Part shown: one piece after another, positions 11,179-23,272 of the stretch
How positions within the stretch are numbered: the first letter of the stretch is position 1
Layout: each line of letters begins with the position of its first letter
Source: Cryptomeria japonica
Lineage: Eukaryota > Streptophyta > Pinopsida > Cupressales > Cupressaceae
Length of the DNA stretch: 64,000 nucleotides
Reading direction: 5' to 3'
NCBI RefSeq assembly: GCF_030272615.1
Contig: NC_081407.1
Location: 441,903,213-441,967,212, forward strand
Notes under the pieces: generated by a model
What the model saw: only the letters and a program-made list of their open reading frames with translations
Databases searched by the model: none
Told to the model about the DNA's origin: nothing
Translations under genes and position numbers: made by a program

Positions 11179-13118
11179 ATGGGGGATATCAGTGAAAACA
11201 TTGATCAACCACAACCACAACAACCAAAACCTCCTGCACAAAACCCTCCTTTGCCAAACCCCCCCTCAATTCAGGATTTAACTGCACAAAATTTGAACCA
11301 ATTGAGGGGGATTGCAGATGTCTATCATAGGATCCCTCACCTGAACCCAATGTTTGATCCCCTCACATTGATCATAAAGAGTATAGAAACCGTCACTGAG
11401 GAGCACAATGCCGCTCTTTTGTGGCAAGATTCTATGAGGGAACTATATGCAGATGGCTTGTCCTATAAGGAGATCAAGGATCTCGAGATATCCAAAGCCA
11501 TTATCACCACATTGTTTGTGAATCCTCACACTGGTCAACCCGTAGACCCCAAAAAAACAAAACTTTCTATTAAATAGTGTACAAATGATTGTATTGTGAA
11601 ATTTTTTTTGGATCGTTGGTGGATGGTTTTCGATAAACCACCCAACAACAATATTGATGTCCCCTTATACTTCATCAAAAAATTGTATGCTGAGTTTGTT
11701 TTAGGAAAATATGTGAACTACTTTGACATCCAACCTTTCCAGGGTGTGGGTTTAGGTATGCCCCAAAATAGACTTGGGGTAGTCAGAGTAGTCTAGAGCC
11801 CATATGTCCCCCCTCCTCCTGTTGATCCCCCACCTCTAGTGCAACATCCAGATATCATCTGTGAGGCGGCATCACAGACCATATTGACTATTCACTCTTT
11901 GAGTAGCCTTTTGGTTTCTCAGGCTGGGGTAGTAGCTTAGCCTACTTTTGATGGTAGCAGTGCATCCAATGGTGCTAACACGTCCTCCTTGGCTCCACAC
12001 ATTTGTGTGGCCCATAGTTGTGTCATGTGTGGGCACGTATGCTTGGGTCTGGTTGGACAACCTGTCGATCTCCTGCGTACACTGCAGATTATGAGGTGCA
12101 TGAGATGCATGACGCACCAGATGTTATGACATAGACTGGAGGATACCTTGGAGATTCCTTGCATGCTAGAGGCGAAGAGGCACCTTCATCATACATTGAT
12201 GATGTAGTGGTAAGATTTGTATTTTCACAATTTATTCTATATTTTAAATGAATATTTATAATCTAGATAATATTAAGTACTAATTTTTATTTACATGGTC
12301 TATTTAACAGTTGATGACAGAGGAGGAGTTCACATAGATCTAAGAGGGCACCTTGACGGCCATTTCATTTGGCCTTGATAACTTTATGGTACATATATTA
12401 TTGCACCTAGTCGTTTGTATTTTATTGTACATACATGCTCATCATTTATATTGGTATTAATTAGATTATGTAGTAACTTGCATGTATATCCTATTTTACT
12501 CTTGTAGGGCACAAGTAGCATGAGTGCGGGGCTGTGTGATTCAGGATTTGATAGTGCAGTTGGAGACAAGGGAAAGGTAATTGAATGCAAATATGATTGA
12601 ATGAATAGTTTAAATAACTTATAATGATTATACACGTCTAGACATAGATTGATAGTTTCATATACTTGTTGTGTATATGTACAGAAAATTCTTGCCTTCA
12701 CATCCTTGTTGACTACACCCACTATACCTGAAGATGAAGAAGAAGAAGAAGAGATGCCTCGAGCACATGTGTGTTTATTTTATTTTTGTGTTTAGTAGAA
12801 ATATTATCAGTGACAATTATATGCTAACTTGTATCAATGTCATGTTTGTGAACATATGTAGGTTGTGTATGAAAATATTGAAAACATACCTCCTCTACCG
12901 AAGACATACATCAAGAGTCCTCCAAAGCCAAAGAGAAAACATGGAGATGAGGTAAACAAAAATAGTTCAATTATAGTTCATTTTTATGTTAACTTTTTGA
13001 ATGTGAGTTATATAATATAACTAATCTTAATCATGGTTTGTTTTTTCTTGTGCAGGATCCTTCAAAGCTAAGTAGTGCAGCGAAGAGGATCGATTTTGAT
13101 GATCCATTAGTAGCTTAG
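11179..13118 (+). pseudogene. Six-exon gene of the TIR transposon, unknown function, decayed
   Basis: Exons inferred from GT-AG boundaries, all phase 0: 11179-12209, 12311-12388, 12508-12576, 12685-12768, 12862-12951 and 13056-13118. The ATG at 11179 is preferred over 11137 because MGDISENIDQ opens a proline/glutamine-rich leader. Exon 1 then encodes a helical segment (KDLEISKAIITTLFVNPHTG) and a conserved-looking block, FFLDRWWMVFDKPP...LGKYVNYFDIQPFQG. Later exons are acidic (EDEEEEEMP), then basic (PKPKRKHGDE), suggesting a nuclear protein. Stops at 11575, 11794, 11938 and two in exon 2 all read as CAG/CAA changed to TAG/TAA, and exon 1 has a frameshift near 12000-12060. Family not recognised. 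Its position, convergent with the transposase, suggests an accessory transposition protein; that is inference. Confidence 0.6.
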
Positions 13119-13453
13119 GATGTTATAGATAGTTTTGGGATGCTTACATGTCTAGTTGGCATGTATATTTTGTAAATGGACATACATTGACATATATAGA
13201 CATACATTTTGTTTGAGTTGGCGTTTATGCCATATTTGTGTATGGACATACACTTGTAATCATTTGACATTTTCATATATAGAGAAGTTGATATTTGATC
13301 ATATAAATTGTTTCTCATGTGTGCATGGAGTTATCATGGAAAACTTTAATCTTGAATCCAATAATTAACAATGGTTAATAATGTTATTTAATGAACAATA
13401 CAATTCATTTAATTTCATCGTAAGTATTGTTTGTATAATGAACAATACAACTC
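13119..13453. other. Intergenic, no feature seen
   Basis: A/T-rich sequence following the six-exon gene. Short repeats of GACATACA/TGGACATACA occur at 13175-13255. No open frame worth calling. Confidence 0.6.
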
Positions 13454-14462
13454 ATTATTACCTTATGCATGCTCCTATTCCCCCCCCCCACTTGGTCGAA
13501 TGCTCGGGGTTATACGCTACCGGCGTCGTCCCTTGAGCACCCTAAGTGCTAAAAATTATCAAAATTTGACGAGCCCTAACTCGGAATCCATGGCACCTGC
13601 AAATGATCCATTTGAACCTACAGGGCCACAAGAGGGGTCCCTAAAAAATCCTATCTCAGTTTTTCAAGTTTCCCTACAGTTTTATTAGGGCAGCATTTTT
13701 TCAGTTGGCAAAAAAATCGTTAGTCTCATTCAATCGAATGTTATTGCATGGCCAATTTCTCGTTTTGCTCGTCGTGATAACGAACTGTCGGTTTAGACAT
13801 GTCTAGTTAGGAATTATTACCCTATGCATGCTCCTATTTCTCCCCCCCTACTCAGTCGAACACTTGGGGTCATACCCTACCGGCGTCATCCCTTGAGCAC
13901 CCTAAGTGCTAAAAATTGTCAAACTTTGATGGGCCCTAACTCAGAATCCGTAGCACCTGCGAATGATCCGTTTGAACCTACAAGGCCATGAGAGGTGTCC
14001 CTACAAAATGATATCTTGGTTTTTCAATTTTCCGTACGGTTTTATTAGGGAAGCATTTTTTCGGTTGGCGAAAAATCGTCAGTCTCATTCTCAATCGAAT
14101 GTTGTCGCGTGGCCAATTTATCGTTCTTCTCATCGTGATAACGAACCATCAGTTTTGACATGTCCAGTTAGGCATTATTACCCTATGCATGCTCCTATTC
14201 CGCCCCCCCCCCCCCCCACTCAGTCGAATGCTCGGGGTCATACCCTACCGGTGTCGTCCCTTGAGCACCCTAAGTGCTAAAAATTGTCAAACTTTGATGG
14301 GCCCTAACTTGGAATCCGTGGCACCTACAAATGATTCGTTTGAACCTACAGGGACATGAGAGGGGTCCCTACAAAAACCTATCTTGATTTTTCAAGTTTC
14401 CCTACGACTTTATTAGGGAAACATTTTTTGAGTCGACAAAAAATCCGTCAATCTCATTCAAT
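13454..14462. repeat. Tandem repeat, period about 360 bp, 2.8 copies
   Basis: Copies begin at 13454, 13813 and 14174 (spacings 359 and 361 bp), each opening ATTATTACC(C/T)TATGCATGC, then a C-run, then CCTTGAGCACCCTAAGTGCT. Copies differ by scattered substitutions. The third stops at about 14462. Short frames within it are chance readings. The unit length is in the range of plant satellites, but only three copies are present here. Confidence 0.85.
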
Positions 14463-15039
14463 AAAAAAATATAGATAAACAAGCATTACACTGTAGACAC
14501 ATAATGATCATAAATATTTCCATGTATTGTATACACATAATTACCATTAAACTTGCATGTGACATCCATGAATGAATATGAAAACATGATTTTTCATCAT
14601 TATCAATAAAACTACACCAATGTACTCATGTACAGATACATTGTATATCATCAATATAACTAAACCAATTTGCTCATGGATATTGAATATCATCATAACA
14701 AAGTTACATCAATTCAATCCATATACAAATACGAAATCCCACTTCATTTGCATCAGACATCCTCATGTCCTAAGAGAAAAGCTTACGTACAACAATGCCC
14801 ACATATAAATGAAGACCAAAATAAGCAACCTTTTTATGCAGAATGAATGTGCTACAAGAAACAAATTATAACACTTAATACAAATTATTTTGTCAAATTA
14901 TAAATAGATAATTTGAAACATTTTTAAGACATACAAGATTCTATAATTACGAAACTTACCACTTTTTCTGCAAAGTCTACAAGCATAACTTTGAAGAAAG
15001 ATGCATGTTGGTTAAAGCCCTTCTCACTACATTTCTCTG
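14463..15039. other. AT-rich segment of the TIR transposon, no feature seen
   Basis: Non-coding A/T-rich DNA between the tandem repeat and the left LTR of element 1. It ends with the target site CTCTG (15035-15039). Confidence 0.6.
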
Positions 15040-16153
15040 TGTTGGTATTTTGATGATGTTTACTTGTGATTGTCATTGATGGACACACACTTATTTGATG
15101 TATGAATTATTCTCAATCGGTAGTTTTCTAACCAGTATTGTATGTATAATCTTTGTTTGTTGAAGACTATCAGTGTTGTGCAGAAATTGCTTACCGGTCT
15201 TAGTATGACCAAAGATCCCAAGCGATATGAAGATCTCAAGCTGAACGAAGACTCCGAGTGGCAGTTAATCTTTTGATCGGAACACTATGTTCTAGTTTTC
15301 CAGTCTTCACTTGTTAACTGGTGATCGGTATATTTCGTTAACTGGTATATATGTAATGTGTGATGAGTTATCCACCAACACTATGGCTGTATTTCTATAC
15401 CGTGTTATCAAATGTGTCTAGATGCATTATACCTAGGAAATTGTAGTCTAATCTTATTGGACCGACATGAAATCAAGATCCTATATAAGGACATCATGTC
15501 TAGGGTTTTTATAGATATAGAAGTGGAGTTGATATGTACGAGTCTTGGAGAGAAGATTAGGTCTGATTGAGAAAAGGTATCTCTTGACTGAGATTGAGAG
15601 TGCAAAACATAGAAGACTGAAGTAATGCTTGAATGCATTAACAAGGAGTTGTCAAGGATCTAATCAAGCATTTTGTGCTACTATCTAGATCAGTCACTTG
15701 TTGATTACTAATATCTTTGACAAGTCTGAAACCCTTAACCGAGTAGGCCCAGCCAAGCCTATTGTAAATCGTCTAACAAGGTGGTTCACAGTTGTGAATA
15801 TGAAATCCTCTAACAGGGTAGTCTCTAACAAGACTTATCTCCTAATAGAGATCTAGATTCCTAACAGGATCTGTTATGGTGAAGAACATTGTAAGACCTT
15901 AATCAATCTGGTTAATATTCTACAGATAGTTGACTTGTGAGTTTTACTCACCGTGGTTTTTCCCATTTGGGTTTCCACATCAAAAGATCTTGTGTTATGG
16001 TTCTATGGGTGAATGCTTTATTTTCTATTTGCCTTGTTTATGTTCTAATCAATTTATTGTTTAAACTGCTACACCAGTCTGCAGTTGAATTGCTTAAGAG
16101 ATTGTTGAAATTATTGGGTATACTAATTCACCCCCCTCTCTTAGTATTCATCA
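15040..16153 (+). repeat. Left LTR of element 1
   Basis: 1,114 bp. A TATATAAG promoter motif lies at 15482-15489. The U5 part carries the family signature GGTTTTTCCCATTTGGGTTT, and a C-rich CACCCCCCTC lies just before the end. Confidence 0.9.
15482..15489 (+). promoter_or_regulatory. LTR TATA box, element 1
   Basis: TATATAAG in the left LTR, repeated at the equivalent place in the right LTR (21910-21917). Its place in the LTR fits the U3/R boundary of a pol II promoter. Confidence 0.6.
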
Positions 16154-16155
16154 AT

Positions 16156-16167
16156 TGGTATCAGAGC
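16156..16167 (+). promoter_or_regulatory. Primer-binding site, element 1
   Basis: TGGTATCAGAGC, complementary to the 3' end of plant initiator tRNA-Met, two bases after the left LTR. The same site is at 31335 (element 2), 58996 (element 4) and, with one change, 43754 (element 3). Confidence 0.85.
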
Positions 16168-16203
16168 CAACCTTTCTATAAGTCTAACCACTTGGAAGGA
16201 GAC

Positions 16204-17490
16204 ATGGGGGAATACAACATGAGGAAACTCACTCACCGTTTGGCTAAATCTGAGAGAGCCCATGATGAACTAAAGATCAAGTTTAAAGCCTCTTTAGCCA
16301 AGAGAAGAGAGCTTGCTGAGTAGTTGATGGAATTTACCAAGAACAACTCTTCTGATGCAGTAGACATGGATGCCCTAGTTGGAGAAGTGGAGAAATTAAA
16401 TGAATCCAAAGCTAACCTGGGGAGGGAGTTGGAAGGACTGACTATCAAGATGAGTCTGGAACTAGAAAACATAAGAAAAGATGAAGATTTGGTAAAGAAC
16501 AAGGAGCATGAGATCTCTAAATTGAAGCAAGAAATCGATACCATTACCGCCTATCTGCAGGAGGGTAAAGAAGAGAAAGAAGAAATGCAAGCTAAACTGA
16601 ATGCAACTATCTCTCAAAATGAAACCTTAATGGAGACCAATGATGCTCTTTCCAAGGAACTTGCTGAAACAAAAGAGATACTTGCTAAGTTCAACCGAAC
16701 TGTTGCTAAGTTAGAACAAAAGCTGGAATCGATAAAGCCATCAAAGGATACAGTTGGATTTGGTTTCTTTGGATACAAGGAAGGTGAGACCTTTAGAACC
16801 AAGAGTGATGCATTGAAGAAGCAATCAAAACCTAAGAATAACAGTGAAAGTAAAGGTAAGAAAAAGTTTAAACCTGTTTGCTTTAACTGTCTTAAGGAAG
16901 GACATACTGCCAATGTATGTAGGAGCAAGCCTTACAATAAATTTCCTTATTTTCAAAACAATGTGGCTAGACCTGGTAGATTTAATGGTCACTGTTATAC
17001 ATGCAACAAGTTTGGGCATAAAGTTTTTGAGTGTAGGTCGGTTATGAACAACTCTGGGAGTTATCCACCAAGATCCAATGGAGTTGTTCCAGAACCTTCT
17101 ATGAACCAGAACCCAAACCGGTAAAAAACCCATGACCACCAATTAAATGGTTATGAAGCGGAAACTAGTTGGAGAGCAGCCTGTTTGATCTGTCATGGTA
17201 GCGGTCACACTGCTGCAACATATAGAAGGAAGAATGGAAATGTGAACACTGGACCATGGAGAACACCTGGAATGGTATGCTATCACTGCAACAAACTAGG
17301 ACACACTGCCAGAGCATGTAGACTGAGAAAGAATCCATTGGGAGACATACTGATCAACACTGAAAGGAAGATTGATGTTGAAACTGTTTAGGTGGATATG
17401 GATAAAACTTGGAAAAAGAAATCTGAAGAGAAGCCACATGTTGTACCAGTTTTCGCACCAAGTGTGGAAATTCTTGAACCAACAAACTGA
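16204..17490 (+). pseudogene. ORF1 of element 1: coiled-coil, four CCHC knuckles
   Basis: The frame opens at ATG 16204, just after the primer site, and runs 428 codons to TGA 17488 with three internal stops (TAG 16321, TAA 17122, TAG 17389). Residues 1-180 are heptad-rich coiled coil. A GFGFFGYKEGE block follows, then knuckles near residues 226 (CFNCLKEGHTANVC), 264 (CYTCNKFGHKVFEC), 327 (CLICHGSGHTAATY, last Cys lost) and 359 (CYHCNKLGHTARAC). This resembles the C-terminal part of sirevirus/Copia Gag; the capsid-like UBN2 region is absent. It probably bound element RNA. Homologous to 31401, 43814 and 59065. Confidence 0.8.
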
Positions 17491-17670
17491 GCTTCAAAAA
17501 TATTAGGGGGAACATATCGGTATAAATATTTTGAAACCCCTGGAGTATATTGGTAAAGCACCTTTATCAGTATTTGTTACCTGTCAACTGACAAAAGAAT
17601 TGAAGCGGTAAAAGGTAAAATTAGGGTTTGAACCCTAATAAGTGATGTATTTATTATGGTAGGTGGGAGC

Positions 17671-17680
17671 ATGTTTAAAA
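17671..17680 (+). promoter_or_regulatory. Possible internal TATA box upstream of ORF2, element 1
   Basis: TTTAAAAG about 275 bp before the ORF2 ATG. All four elements have an A/T TATA-like motif in the ORF1-ORF2 gap (32780, 45314 and 60378 in the others). Weak on its own. Confidence 0.3.
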
Positions 17681-17952
17681 GTGACTTTTGTCATCATTTC
17701 TACTTACCTATTTTGAGAGAAGAATTTTTCTAGCTCGAGTAGCGCAACTAGAGCGACTCATCTTGTATTCGAAATAATTTAGAAAGGAATCTTGCACAAA
17801 ATCTTACAGTCACTTCGTGCTACCAGTGTGAAAGTCAAAGTGGTAATCAAGCAACCAAAGAAGTGTGTTTTGCTCAACATCGACAAACCCTAAGTTCAAA
17901 GAATAAAGGTATTTATCGTTGAGACATTCTTATCATTTATCATCCATTTGAT

Positions 17953-20900
17953 ATGGCACCTGCATCTAATATCTCCTCTAGTTCTATTGAACCTGTGGAT
18001 ACACCTGAGCTTCTTAAGATGAGATATAATGTCCTATCTCAAATTCCCATCGGAGTCATTGTTGAAGATGATGTTTCAAGATATATTGATTGCAAACTAG
18101 AAGACCTAGGGTCCCTAGTAATTCACTCCCAATTGAGTCTGTTTTGTGGAGAGGATAAAAAGATTAAACCTGAATATAGCATAATAGAGAAGAAGAAATT
18201 GCATAATGCAGTATATTTTCTTAAAGAATTTTTAGAGGAACACATCAGGATCATCCTTAGTAGGTTCATGGTGACAAGATGTACCTTGAACGAACCCATG
18301 GCATTACACCAGAGACAATTCATGTTGTGACCAGATTCTGCAATGTTGGGGAAGTCCCTGTTCTTTGAAAGATCCCCAAAACCAAAGTAACTGAGTTCAC
18401 CAGTTCTATGAGTGACCAAGGGGCAATGACGATCAACACCATTAGAGATGATTTGGTGAAATAAGCATGTATGGTAATTGGGTATAGAATATTTTATGCT
18501 AGCAGAATGAATTTTGTTCCTTCAACTATAATGCATGCTGCTTACAGGATGATAAAGGAAAATGCAGAATGTGACTTATGTACCTGTATGCAGAAACAAC
18601 TCATAGAGAACCTAAAGTCGATCAAATCAAAAAAAACTCAGAGGTTTAAGTTTGGTCAACTACTTGTTGGTTTATTTTTATACTTTCAAGGATATTTTCC
18701 TAGAGTTGGTGATGTTCAATGGTCAACTGACCTACCGGTTTCTAGACAAATAAAGGAGAGTCTGCAAGTAGTAGGAACTGCATATCCAGAGACTTTGAAC
18801 ATGTATTTTGATGAATTCAAAATAAAGATGAACTAGAGAATGAGAATATCTGGTGATTTAGTTAAGAAATATGAAGATGACATCTGTTTCACCATCAAAA
18901 TAGATCACTACATAATGGAAGCGGTCAAACCCAGAAACAATGTAGTTGGGCCTATGGGCTATGAAGTGGTAAATGATATATTGACAGGGTATGCCTCTAC
19001 CCTATTAGCTTCACCACTAGAACCCAAGAAGAAGAGGACCGGTACTTATTTAGAAAGAATCAAATCTACTAAGGTATCAAAGCAGATAAAGGGTAAAGCA
19101 GTACCATCAACATCGACACTGGTTACATCTGTTGTTAATCCTAAAGTGACCAAAAGGTCACCTGCTAAAAAGAAACCAGAGGCTATTCCAAAAAAGGTAT
19201 TCGAACGGAAGAGGAAAACCAAGAATAATTCACTAGATCCAGAAGACTCTGAACTGGAGGTAGAAGTAAAGAAGACGAGGCAATCTACCAAGAAGAGGAA
19301 GTCAACTGATAATGTACGAGCAACCTCTGCACCGATAAATATAGATATTTCTTCTTACCAACCTATGACACATTGTCAAAGGACCATAAAGAATATTAGA
19401 AGAAAAGTTCTTGATGGTTTAAAAGACTATTTTGATGATTTCAATGATAGTGAAAAGGAGGATGTTGTACAAGAACTTATTAAATATCTATGTATAAATG
19501 ATCGGTCACCTTCTGAAATTAAATCAGTTACTTCTAAATATTTGTATGATTCTTTGGACAACAAATGGCACATTGCCATTGAAAAACAACAAGACATTAG
19601 GGAGAAAGTTTTTGCTCAATACTTTCCAAATGCCTCTAATTCAGAATTTTTTGAAATCATTGACAAGAACAAAGGCGTTTTCTTCATGCGAAGAAGGAGA
19701 CTTCAGCTACTCGAAGTAAAATCTTTAGAAGTGGAAAAAGACACCCATTTGAAGGTTAAAACTATTTTCAACATGCACAAAGTACATGAAGCTAATCGGT
19801 TGGCTGAGCAAGAGCTTGATCTGTCCATAGCCAAACTGGATGTAGTCTTTGACAGTATGGGTGAAAGAATAGAAGAACAACATGACCCCATTGATGCTGA
19901 TGCACTAGATATGGAGGAAGCTGAAAAAGAAAGAGTAGAGAGAGAAAAGGAAGATAAAGCAGGAAAAGAGAAACTTGAAAAAGAGAAAGGGGAGAAAGAA
20001 AAACAAGAGAAAGAGCAAGTGGATAAAGTGTGACAAGAGAAGAAGAGGAAGGAAGAAGAGGAAGAGAAGATGAAGAAGGAAGAAGAGGAAGAGAAGAAGA
20101 AGAAGGAAGAAGAGGAAAATAAGAAGAAGGAAGAAGAGGAAAAGAAGAAGAAGGAAGAAGAGGAGAAGGAGAAAGAAACAATGAAGAAAAAGGAAGAGGA
20201 GAAAAAGAGAGAAGAAGAGAGGAAGAAACAAGAGGAGAAAGTGAAGGCTGCCAAGGTAGCCCAAGAAAAAGAAGAAGATGAGAAGAGAAGACAAGTGGAC
20301 ATCAAGGCCAACAAAGGAGAATATATTCGTAAGGCAACCAAAGATCAAGCCAAGCAGGTTGATTCCATCGGTTCCACTTATTTGACTCTTTCCCGTTTGA
20401 TCCAATAGGTTGATGAGACTGAGCTACTACGAAGCATTCAATTAGCACAAGAGAGATTGGAAGAACTAAGGAAAAAGAAAGAGCAGGATGTCATTCAGTT
20501 TGCTATTGACACCCTCTCCAATCTAATCCCTGGTACTAACCTCCCCAGTACCGATTCCTTGCTGGAAAAGCTCAGATTTCTTTGCACAGTAGTTGATGGC
20601 CAGGTCCAATGTTTGGAAGATGTTGCCCAGGCCACATCAAAGAAAAGCCATGAAAAGGCACTCGCAGTTGCCTTAGTATAGTACATGAATGAAGACCGAG
20701 AAAAATTGCTTAAACAGAAAGGTGATATAAGTTCAACTATGGGTGAAGGTCACCCACTCTTGAGTAAAATCTGCCAACCTCACCTATTTTGTGAAGATGC
20801 TCTAAAATAGAAGACACTATTACAAACGGAGTTACAAAAGTACATCGACAACTTCAAACTGCCCTATGATCTATTCACAGTCTATGGACACACTGTTCAC

Positions 20901-21230
20901 CATTATTAGTATCAGATTGCAAAGCTTGACTCAGAGATCTGTAATCGGACTCAAGATTTGTAGGAGCTTGAGTTGCTCCTATTGCCAAAATTGCAGGTTC
21001 TTCAGAAGTGCTTCTTGAACTTAGAGGCTATCACTGTGACATAGGAGTTGAGCACCATAGATGCAATGGAAGAATTAGCCTTCCAGATGAAGACCAAGAG
21101 TGAAATTGTTGCCTTGCTTCTTGAGTCGTGGTCTTCAGACATGAAGAGTTCCATGCAAAACTTTAAATCTCTTTTTGAGAAGTTTTATTCTTTATTGTCA
21201 AGAACACATACTCTGTTTTTATATTATTAA
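17953..21230 (+). pseudogene. ORF2 of element 1: unrecognised protein, about 1,090 codons
   Basis: Starts at ATG 17953 (APASNISSSS). The N-terminal domain shows LSQIPIGVIVEDDVSRYIDC, then HGDKMYLERTHGITPETI after a one-base frameshift near 18265. A conserved core follows: FKFGQLLVGLFLYF (about 18649) and GPMGYEV (about 18951). A lysine-rich, NLS-like linker (19020-19320) leads to a second conserved helical block (19375-19600, SEKEDVVQELIKYLC), a long E/K-rich tract (19900-20260) and C-terminal helices. From 18266 to the end one frame is kept with ten stops (TAG x7, TGA x2, TAA x1), all readable as C-to-T changes of CAG, CGA or CAA. No catalytic motif seen. Homologues at 32968, 45571 and 60526. 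Confidence 0.75.
20030..20260 (+). repeat. GAA-rich tract coding for E/K repeats
   Basis: Purine-only triplet repeats of GAAGAAGAGGAA type inside ORF2 of element 1, encoding alternating Glu and Lys runs. The length probably varies by slippage; the other three elements have shorter charged regions here. Confidence 0.8.
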
Positions 21231-21464
21231 AAATTGTAATATTTTGCATTACTTTGTCATTGTTGGTAAAGGGGGAGTAAGTGTATCTTAAAATTTTTGG
21301 CGACTATTACAAATTCCTGCACATACTTGTAATTTTTGCAAAGGGAGTAGCGTATATGCTTAGGGGGAGTAATTTTGCTTATGGCATCTATTTTTGCTTT
21401 GCAAAAGCACTTGGATGTCAAATTTTTTTTCCTAAGTGTTGCCATCAATTCCAAAGGGGGACAT

Positions 21465-22589
21465 TGTTGGTATTTTGATGATGTTTAGTTGTGATTGTCA
21501 TTGATGGACACACACTTATTTGATGTATGAATTATTCTCAACCGGTAGCTGTTATAAATAGTATTGTATGTATAGTCTTTGTTTGTTGAAGACTATCAGT
21601 GTTGTGCAAAAATTACTTACTGGTCTTAGTATGACTAAAGATCCCAAGCGGTATGAAGATCTCAAGCTGAACGAAGACCCCAAGTGACAGTTAATCTTTT
21701 GATTGGAACATTATATTCCAGTTTTCCAGTCTTCACTTGTTAACTGGTGATTGGTATATTTAGTTAACCGGTATACATGTAATGTGTGATGAGTTATCAT
21801 CCACCAACACTATGGCGGTGTTTCTATGTTGTGTTATCAAATGTGTCTAGATGCACTGTACCTAGGAAATTGTAGTCTAATCTTATTGGATGACATGAAA
21901 TCAAGATCCTATATAAGGACATCATGTGTAGGGTTTTTATAGATATAGAAGTGGAGTTGATATGTACGAGTCTTGGAGAGAAGATTAGGTCTGATCGAGA
22001 AAAGGTATCTCTTGATTGAGATTGAGAGTACAAAACATAGAAGATTGAAGTAATTCTTGAATGCATTAACAAGGAGTTGTCAAGGATTTCATCAAGCATT
22101 TTGTGCTACTATCTAGATCAGTCACTTGTTGATTACTAATATCTTTGACAAGTTTGAAACCCTTAACTGGGTAGGCCCAGCCAAGCCTATTGTAAATCCT
22201 CTAACAAGGTGGTTCACAGTTGTGAATATGAAATCCTCTAACAGGGTAGTCTCTAACAGGACTTATCTCCTAACAGAGATCTGGATTCCTAACAGGATTT
22301 GTTCTGGTGACAAACATTGTAAGACCTTAACCGGTCTGGTTACTATTCTGTAGATAGTTGACTTGTGAGTTTTACTCATTGTGGTTTTTCCCATTTGGGT
22401 TTCCACGTCAAAACATCTTGTGTTATGGTGATTGCACTTCTATGGGTGAATGCTTTATTTTATATTTGGCTTGTTTATGTTCTAATTAGTTTATTGTTTA
22501 ACCTGCTACACCGGTCTGCAGTTGAATTGCTTAAGAGATTGTTGAAATTATTGGGTATACTAATTCACCCCCCCTCTTAGTATTCATCA
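21465..22589 (+). repeat. Right LTR of element 1
   Basis: 1,125 bp, co-linear with 15040-16153. It is preceded by GTGTTGCCATCAATTCCAAA and a G-rich polypurine tract. Confidence 0.9.
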
Positions 22590-23272
22590 CTTTGCATGGT
22601 TGAAGACAATGGTAGCTATTGTCATTTCTAAATGGCAATAGATTCACTTGACTTAGTGTTTATGCACAAAATTTAATCTCATTAATGCACAAAGGAATAT
22701 GTACCATCACCAAGAGTAAACTAGTCAATGATGAATGATGTAGCATGAACCTATATTTTTAAGAATTATTACTCTACACATAAAATGCATGCATGAACAT
22801 AAAGGCTTTATGATAATCACTTCAACTAAAATGCATGATAATAAATAAAAAGGTGGGATTATATACCATAAAAATACGTCCCTTCGAATTATATCAAGAG
22901 AACCCATTATGTTGACGCAAAAATCATAATGCGATAGTGTTGTATATCATCAAAAAGACCCACATGAGCATAAAGGTTTTGCGATAATTATATTATCAAA
23001 AATTGTCAAATAGTGTTGTCTATTATCAAAAATTCTAATGCTCATCAAATGCATGATAATAAGCTATGTTGCAAAAATACGTCCCTTTGAATTATATCGA
23101 GTGTACCCGCTATGTGCATGCAAAAACCGTGTTGCCAAAAAAAAATGTTCATCAATAGACTTGCATTTTGAACACATCCTTAATATACACACGAACTTGA
23201 ACATTGAGGTTTAATGATCATTGTTTGAAATGAAATGCATGATAAAAAAAATAAGGTACCATTAAAGACCTA
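22590..23272. other. TIR transposon interior, no gene seen
   Basis: A/T-rich sequence between element 1 and the 3' end of the transposase pseudogene. A segment around GAATTATATC(A/G)AG, with AAAATACGTCCCTT just upstream, recurs at about 22869-22897 and 23073-23101, a short dispersed duplication. Confidence 0.6.

Larger units (their letters stand above)
15040..22589 (+). mobile_element. LTR element 1 (pol-less, Copia-type), nested in the TIR transposon
   Basis: Left LTR 15040-16153 (1,114 bp), right LTR 21465-22589 (1,125 bp), both opening TGTTGGTATTTTGATGATG and ending TATTCATCA. Flanks are CTCTG (15035-15039) and CTTTG (22590-22594), a 5-bp target duplication with one mismatch. The primer site TGGTATCAGAGC is at 16156-16167 and the polypurine tract CCAAAGGGGGACAT precedes the right LTR. 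Internally it carries ORF1 (16204-17490) and ORF2 (17953-21230) and nothing resembling pol. It is the closest relative of element 3 by ORF2 sequence and LTR length. Confidence 0.9.

Noticed and set aside
13963-14280. 105-codon frame in the 360-bp repeat
   Set aside because: The frame includes the C-run and is not kept in the neighbouring copies of the repeat.
19703-20405. Minus-strand Ser/Phe/Leu-rich frames of up to 212 codons that look like membrane proteins
   Set aside because: Shadows of the GAA-rich coding tract of ORF2 on the plus strand.
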